Shown in pieces: positions 57,792 to 64,000 of a DNA stretch of 64,000 bases. A program made the translations under genes and the position numbers. How positions within the stretch are numbered: the stretch's first letter is position 1; each line of letters opens with the position of its first letter. The notes under the pieces were generated by a model. The model did no database searches and was not told the DNA's origin. It saw nothing but the letters and a program-made list of their open reading frames with translations. This DNA comes from Ferrovum sp. (GTDB lineage Bacteria; Pseudomonadota; Gammaproteobacteria; Burkholderiales; Ferrovaceae): positions 16,725 to 80,724 of the forward strand of contig WJXM01000050.1 of NCBI GenBank assembly GCA_019456405.1, read 5' to 3'.

Positions 57792-58435
57792 GAGGAACGG
57801 CGCAAGGTATGACGCAGGGTCGCCACCCCGATGGGAATCAGGGTCAAAACCACGATTCCCAGAATCATTTCCGTGAGATGCCCTTTGACAAAAGGGACAT
57901 TCCCGAACCAATGTCCAGCCAGCAGTAAGGCTCCCACCCAGGTAATGGCTCCAATGGCGTTAAAAAAAGCAAAACGTCCATGGGCCATGTCCCCCACCCC
58001 CGCCACAAAGGGTGCATAGGTACGCACGATAGGAACGAAGCGGGCCAGGACGATGGTCTTTCCGCCATGGTGCTCGTAAAAAGCATGGGCTTCAGCCAAG
58101 TGCCTGGGATTGAAAAGCACTGAACGTTCCCAGTGAAAGACTTTGGGACCGATCCAGCGTCCAATCTGAAAATTCAGTTGATTGCCCAGAAAAGCGCCCG
58201 CAGATAATACCACCCACAACAGGGGAAGATTGAAGGGGCCGGGGGTCAAGGCATTCCCGGCAGCGACGGCCCCTGCCACAAACAGCAGGGAATCTCCTGG
58301 CAGCAAGGGTGCAATCACCAACCCCGTCTCGCTAAAGATGATCAGAAATAGAATCAAATCGGAAGCATACCCGTACTGCTGGCTCAAGGCCACCAGATGA
58401 TCGTCCAGGTGCGCCAGTAAATGAAGGATGTCCAC
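57788..58435 (-). CDS. DedA-family membrane protein
   Basis: The 215-residue polytopic protein (GTG start) has FSETGLVIAPLLPGDSLLF, GNQLNFQIGRWIGPKVF and FYEHHGGKTIVLARFVPIVRTYAPF, all DedA signatures. The family includes undecaprenyl-phosphate and phospholipid flippases needed for envelope maintenance. It follows secF after 4 bp on the same strand. Confidence 0.92.
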   Translation of the reverse strand: MDILHLLAHLDDHLVALSQQYGYASDLILFLIIFSETGLVIAPLLPGDSLLFVAGAVAAGNALTPGPFNLPLLWVVLSAGAFLGNQLNFQIGRWIGPKVFHWERSVLFNPRHLAEAHAFYEHHGGKTIVLARFVPIVRTYAPFVAGVGDMAHGRFAFFNAIGAITWVGALLLAGHWFGNVPFVKGHLTEMILGIVVLTLIPIGVATLRHTLRRSS

Positions 58436-58439
58436 GAAA

Positions 58440-59375
58440 TTATGGGGTATCCGGAAGTGTGTTGGTTTTCCTGTCGCTCACCAGAAAATCGGCACGGGTC
58501 ATGCCCAGTGCCATGGCAATGGGACTGGCCACCAATACGGAGGAGTAGATCCCGAAAAGAATTCCAATGGTCAATGCCAAAGCAAAATAATGCAGGGCTT
58601 CTCCACCAAAAAAGAGCATGGAAGTCACCATCAACTGAGTGCATCCATGGGTAATGATGGTCCGACTCATCGTCCGCGTGATGGCATTGTCGATGACCTG
58701 AGAAACCGATGCCCCGCGCATCTTGCGAAAGTTCTCTCGTACCCGGTCGAACACTACCACGGATTCATTCACCGAATACCCCAGAATGGCCAACACCGCA
58801 GCCAGGACGGAAAGGGAAAACTCCCACTGAAAGAAAGCAAAAAACCCCAGAATGATCACCACATCGTGCAGGTTGGCCACGATGGTGGCTACCGCCGGTC
58901 TCCATTTGAAACGCAGGGAAAGGTAGATGACGATGCCCAGAGAAACGAATAGAAGAGCAGCAGAGCCATCCTTGACTAACTCGTCTCCGACCTGAGGTCC
59001 AACAAATTCCACACGGCGCACCTGCAAGGAGGCATCCTGTTGCCACAATGCCTGACGCACCTTTTCCGAAAGGGCGCCACTGCTGACTCCATGACGCAGG
59101 GGCAAACGAATCAATACGTCATGGGAACTTCCAAAGTTCTGCACATTCGCATCATGCAGTCCCAACTGCTTCAGGCTCCGACGCATCCCCGTCAAATCGG
59201 CCTGACCCGCCGTATGGACTTCCATGACGGTGCCACCAGTGAAATCCACTGAAAAATTCAGCCCTTTGCTGTACAGAAAAAACACCGCCAACAAAAAAGT
59301 GATGAGCGACACCGAGGTAGTGTATTTCCCCCAACTCATGAAGGGAATGTCACGTTTCATCCGAAAAAATTCCAT
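58440..59375 (-). CDS. secF: Protein translocase subunit SecF
   Basis: The 311-residue protein has six membrane helices, GLNFSVDFTGGTVMEV in the first periplasmic domain and GYSVNESVVVFDRVRENFRK in the membrane core. With SecD it uses the proton-motive force to pull proteins across the inner membrane. It follows secD by 12 bp. Confidence 0.97.
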   Translation of the reverse strand: MEFFRMKRDIPFMSWGKYTTSVSLITFLLAVFFLYSKGLNFSVDFTGGTVMEVHTAGQADLTGMRRSLKQLGLHDANVQNFGSSHDVLIRLPLRHGVSSGALSEKVRQALWQQDASLQVRRVEFVGPQVGDELVKDGSAALLFVSLGIVIYLSLRFKWRPAVATIVANLHDVVIILGFFAFFQWEFSLSVLAAVLAILGYSVNESVVVFDRVRENFRKMRGASVSQVIDNAITRTMSRTIITHGCTQLMVTSMLFFGGEALHYFALALTIGILFGIYSSVLVASPIAMALGMTRADFLVSDRKTNTLPDTP

Positions 59376-59387
59376 AGCGTCCTCAGG

Positions 59388-61211
59388 TTACATGCCGATG
59401 GAAAGGTGATCGATCTTGCGGCGGCGTCCGTAGATCAGGTTGACCAAAGCGCGCGAAACCAGTATGGAACTGAACATGGAGGTTAGTATCCCAAGCACCA
59501 ACACCACGGCAAACCCCTTGACCGGCCCCGACCCGAAAGCAAACAGCGCCAGGCCGGCGATCCCCGTGGTCACATTCGAATCCAGGATGGTCCCAAAGGC
59601 TCGATCATAACCTGCATGAATGGCGGCCCCCGGCGAATTGCCATTGCGTAATTCTTCCCGGATGCGCTCGTTGATCAGAACGTTGGCATCGATGGCCATC
59701 CCCACGGTCAATGCAATCGCCGCCATGCCCGGCAAGGTGAGCGTAGCTTGCAGCAAGGACAACAACCCCACCAGCAAAAGAACATTGACCGCCAAGGCCA
59801 CCACCGATATGGTACCGAACAGGGCGTAATAAACCACCATGAAGACCGCAATGGCAGCAAATCCGATCCAGGTGGAATGGAAACCCCGGGCAATGTTTTC
59901 TGCACCCAAACTGGGTCCCACGGTCCGCTCTTCCAGAAAATCCATGGGGGCAGCCAAGGCCCCTGCGCGCAGCAATAGCGCCAGATCATTGGCCTCTTCG
60001 GAACTCTGCAGGCCGGTGATCTGAAAACGTGCCCCCAGTTCATCCTGTATGGTGGCCACACTGATGGCTTCGGTCCTGCTCTTTTCCAGAAGCAGGATGG
60101 CCATGCGTTTCTTGAGATTGTCCCGCGAGACCTGACGGATGATGCGTGCGCCCTTGGCATCCATGCTGATGTTCACGGTAGGACGATTGCTTTGGGAATC
60201 AAAGCCCGCCCCTGCATCAGTGATGACATCCCCGCTCAACACCACGGCTTTGCGCACGAACACCGGAATCCCCTGCCGGTCGAGCACCAGCAGATCGCCG
60301 GCTGGCGGCACCTGGGTCACCGAAACCGGGTTGGAATGGTCTTCATCCACCAGATGAATTTCCAGAGAGGCCGTTCGACCGATGATGTCCTTGGCCTTGG
60401 CCGTATCCTGCACGCCGGGAAGTTGTACGATGATGCGGTCCGCGCCCTGCTGCTGAATGATCGGCTCCTTGGCACCTAACTCGTTGACCCGATTGCGCAA
60501 AGCGAGAATATTCTGTTTGACCGCCTGATCCTGGATGGCCGTACGGGTTTCCGGCTTCAAAGACAACACCAGATCGTTTCCTTCGGCATTCAGGTTCATG
60601 TCATGGTGCGTGCTTTCCAACACCTGCTGCGCAGAGGATAAGGTCGCCCCATCATGAAAATGGACCAGCAGACGCTCTCCATCCCGGTTCAACCCATCGT
60701 AGTAAATCTGTTTGTCCCGCAACTCGGATCGAATTTCCGCCGTATCCCCTTCCAGTCGTTTGGTCAGCGCGGCCTGTTGGTCCACCTGGAGCAGAAAATG
60801 CACTCCTCCCGACAGGTCCAGGCCCAGATACATGGGTAACGCTCCAATATCCGATAGCCAGGACGGAGAATTGGGTACCAGGTTGAGCGCGACCACATAA
60901 CGCTGAGGCTGCCCCTCGGGGTTCAGCGCATGGTCGATGATATCGCGCGCTTTCAATTGGGCATCCGTATCGGCAAAACGTACCCTCAACCCGGCCCCAT
61001 CGAGGGAAGCACGGGTCTCGACCAACTGAGCCGCCTTCAGGGCCTGTTCCACTTGAATTTGCACCCCTGAGCCCACGGGGGGGGTCGTCCCCAACGCAGA
61101 GATCTGGACAGCCGGAGACTGGCCAAAAAAATTGGGCAGCGTATAGAGTGCGCCCAAGACGATCACACACAAGATCAGCAGATTCTTCCAGAGCGGAAAA
61201 CGATTCATCAA
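59388..61211 (-). CDS. secD: Protein translocase subunit SecD
   Basis: The 607-residue protein has an N-terminal helix, YLGLDLSGGVHFLLQVD in the P1 domain and the C-terminal membrane core with GMAIDANVLINERIREEL. ATG at 61208 is an equally good start. Order yajC-secD-secF is conserved. Confidence 0.97.
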   Translation of the reverse strand: MMNRFPLWKNLLILCVIVLGALYTLPNFFGQSPAVQISALGTTPPVGSGVQIQVEQALKAAQLVETRASLDGAGLRVRFADTDAQLKARDIIDHALNPEGQPQRYVVALNLVPNSPSWLSDIGALPMYLGLDLSGGVHFLLQVDQQAALTKRLEGDTAEIRSELRDKQIYYDGLNRDGERLLVHFHDGATLSSAQQVLESTHHDMNLNAEGNDLVLSLKPETRTAIQDQAVKQNILALRNRVNELGAKEPIIQQQGADRIIVQLPGVQDTAKAKDIIGRTASLEIHLVDEDHSNPVSVTQVPPAGDLLVLDRQGIPVFVRKAVVLSGDVITDAGAGFDSQSNRPTVNISMDAKGARIIRQVSRDNLKKRMAILLLEKSRTEAISVATIQDELGARFQITGLQSSEEANDLALLLRAGALAAPMDFLEERTVGPSLGAENIARGFHSTWIGFAAIAVFMVVYYALFGTISVVALAVNVLLLVGLLSLLQATLTLPGMAAIALTVGMAIDANVLINERIREELRNGNSPGAAIHAGYDRAFGTILDSNVTTGIAGLALFAFGSGPVKGFAVVLVLGILTSMFSSILVSRALVNLIYGRRRKIDHLSIGM

Positions 61212-61242
61212 AATTCCTGGTGAGGCCTCTGGGGCCGGTTTG

Positions 61243-61560
61243 TTATTTGAGACTTCCCTTGGGCAGCAAATTGCTGACAGCCGAGCGTTGAACCTGAATC
61301 ACGGTCCCCTTGGCCACTTCGAGACGGGCAAAATTGGCATCGATTTCAACAATCTTGCCGACAATCCCGCCCACCACGACTTCATCCCCCTTGCTCAGGG
61401 ACTCCAGCAAGGATTTCTGCTCTTTCTGACGCTTCAGTTGGGGACGAATGATCATGAAATAAAGCGCCAGAAACATGAACGCAATGAAGAACAGGTTAAT
61501 TCCCATATCAGGGGTGGCTCCACCACCGAACACATCGGCAAAAGCATTTTCGATCAGCAT
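61243..61560 (-). CDS. yajC: Preprotein translocase subunit YajC
   Basis: The 105-residue protein has one N-terminal membrane helix (INLFFIAFMFLALYFMII), RPQLKRQKEQKSLLESL and KGDEVVVGGIVGKI. GGAGAGACTC precedes the ATG at 61560, favouring it over a start four codons upstream. Confidence 0.95.
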   Translation of the reverse strand: MLIENAFADVFGGGATPDMGINLFFIAFMFLALYFMIIRPQLKRQKEQKSLLESLSKGDEVVVGGIVGKIVEIDANFARLEVAKGTVIQVQRSAVSNLLPKGSLK

Positions 61561-61601
61561 GAGTCTCTCCAAAAAAACTTCACGATTCTAACACGATAGG
61601 A

Positions 61602-63750
<2,149 letters not shown>

Positions 63751-63753
<3 letters not shown>

Positions 63754-63760
63754 TATAATG
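63751..63760. promoter_or_regulatory. Symmetric -10 element shared by queA and tRNA-Leu
   Basis: CATTATAATG is a perfect palindrome, giving TATAAT on both strands (63754-63759 plus; 63757-63752 minus). Plus-strand transcription would begin near 63766, just before tRNA-Leu at 63771; minus-strand transcription near 63745, at the queA ATG. The -35 boxes are weak (TTGTGC at 63729 on the plus strand, 19-bp spacer). Confidence 0.55.
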
Positions 63761-63770
63761 CACGGCTACT

Positions 63771-63857
63771 GCCCGGGTGGCGAAATTGGTAGACGCATCA
63801 GACTCAAAATCTGACGCTGGCGACAGTGTGCCGGTTCGAGTCCGGCCCCGGGCACCA
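63771..63857 (+). tRNA. tRNA-Leu (CAA)
   Basis: An 87-nt class II tRNA: acceptor GCCCGGG/CCCGGGC, anticodon stem TCAGA/TCTGA with loop CTCAAAA (anticodon CAA), a long variable arm, T loop TTCGAGT and encoded CCA. Confidence 0.95.
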
Positions 63858-64000
63858 ACACCCCTTCCAAGAACATCCAGAAACATCCATAACTACATAA
63901 ATAATATAAATTTTTACCAATACATCTTCCATGGATGTCCAATGTCATCCAGCAGAATTCGGGACTACTTGGGGGTATAATTGGGGGTATCCTACCACCA
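63858..64000. mobile_element. Probable att end of an integrative element downstream of tRNA-Leu
   Basis: AT-rich DNA starts directly after the tRNA. It holds repeated heptamers like integrase arm-type sites: ACATCCA at 63873-63879 and 63883-63889, its complement TGGATGT at 63932-63938, and TCATCCA at 63945-63951. Two GGGGGTAT repeats follow (63971-63978, 63983-63990). tRNA-Leu is a frequent integration target. The integrase gene would lie beyond the window. Confidence 0.5.

Noticed and set aside
63777..63980. Short protein starting MAKLVDASDS
   Set aside because: It is the translation of tRNA-Leu and its flank, a well-known false gene.

Overview
The window looks like chromosomal DNA from a betaproteobacterium. 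The gene neighbourhoods rpe-trpE, hemA-prfA-prmC, miaB-phoH-ybeY-corC-lnt, glyQS-gmhB-plsC, smpB/ratA-rnfH and queA-tgt-yajC-secDF all fit that class. Some content recalls acidophilic, slime-forming iron oxidisers of the Ferrovum type: a Pel-like polysaccharide gene next to galE, an Asr-like His/Lys-rich periplasmic protein and a CLC channel. The lineage is an inference from gene content, not a measurement.

Layout. 1-5.5 kb (minus strand): the 5' part of a PelA-like gene, galE, a LOG-family hydrolase, trpE and rpe. 5.5-13.7 kb: mltA, hemA-prfA-prmC, an unrecognised protein, grxD, an S1/P1 nuclease and the sigma-54 activator gene glrR. 13.7-19.3 kb: a regulatory region, mdoH (opgH), and opposite to it a QseG-like lipoprotein gene, glrK and a CLC channel gene. 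19.3-24.4 kb: a ferritin-like protein, a REC-EAL protein and a large hybrid histidine kinase. 24.4-25.7 kb: a small accessory patch with BrnT/BrnA, an orphan Phd-type antitoxin and tRNA-Met. 25.7-52.9 kb: mostly housekeeping genes (tRNA modification, lipoprotein acylation, glycyl-tRNA synthetase, lipid and LPS genes, a DEAD-box helicase with a structured leader, carbonic anhydrase, mutM, selO, smpB, icd, mnmA, purB). 52.9-57.1 kb: an accessory segment with a probable type II restriction-modification pair, a decayed DUF433/DUF5615 toxin-antitoxin locus, a frameshifted PEP-CTERM protein gene and a fragment of a group II intron reverse transcriptase. 57.2-64 kb: a GST, DedA, secF-secD-yajC-tgt-queA and tRNA-Leu, followed by what looks like the att end of an integrative element that continues to the right.

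The most striking signal is the 230 bp between glrR and mdoH. It holds two exact copies of the GlrR operator pattern TGTC-N10-GACA, two exact IHF consensus matches and a -24/-12 promoter. Together these form a complete enhancer-dependent promoter that should place periplasmic glucan synthesis under GlrK/GlrR. A second -24/-12 promoter precedes the ferritin-like gene. Other regulatory structures are a terminator/antiterminator pair ahead of the DEAD-box helicase and a fully symmetric -10 element shared by queA and tRNA-Leu.

Functional links: envelope and surface polysaccharide (PelA, GalE, MdoH, MltA, Lnt, PlsC, GmhB, GT39, PAP2, DedA), c-di-GMP turnover (hybrid kinase plus REC-EAL), and queuosine (QueA, Tgt, YhhQ-type transporter) are each represented by several genes.
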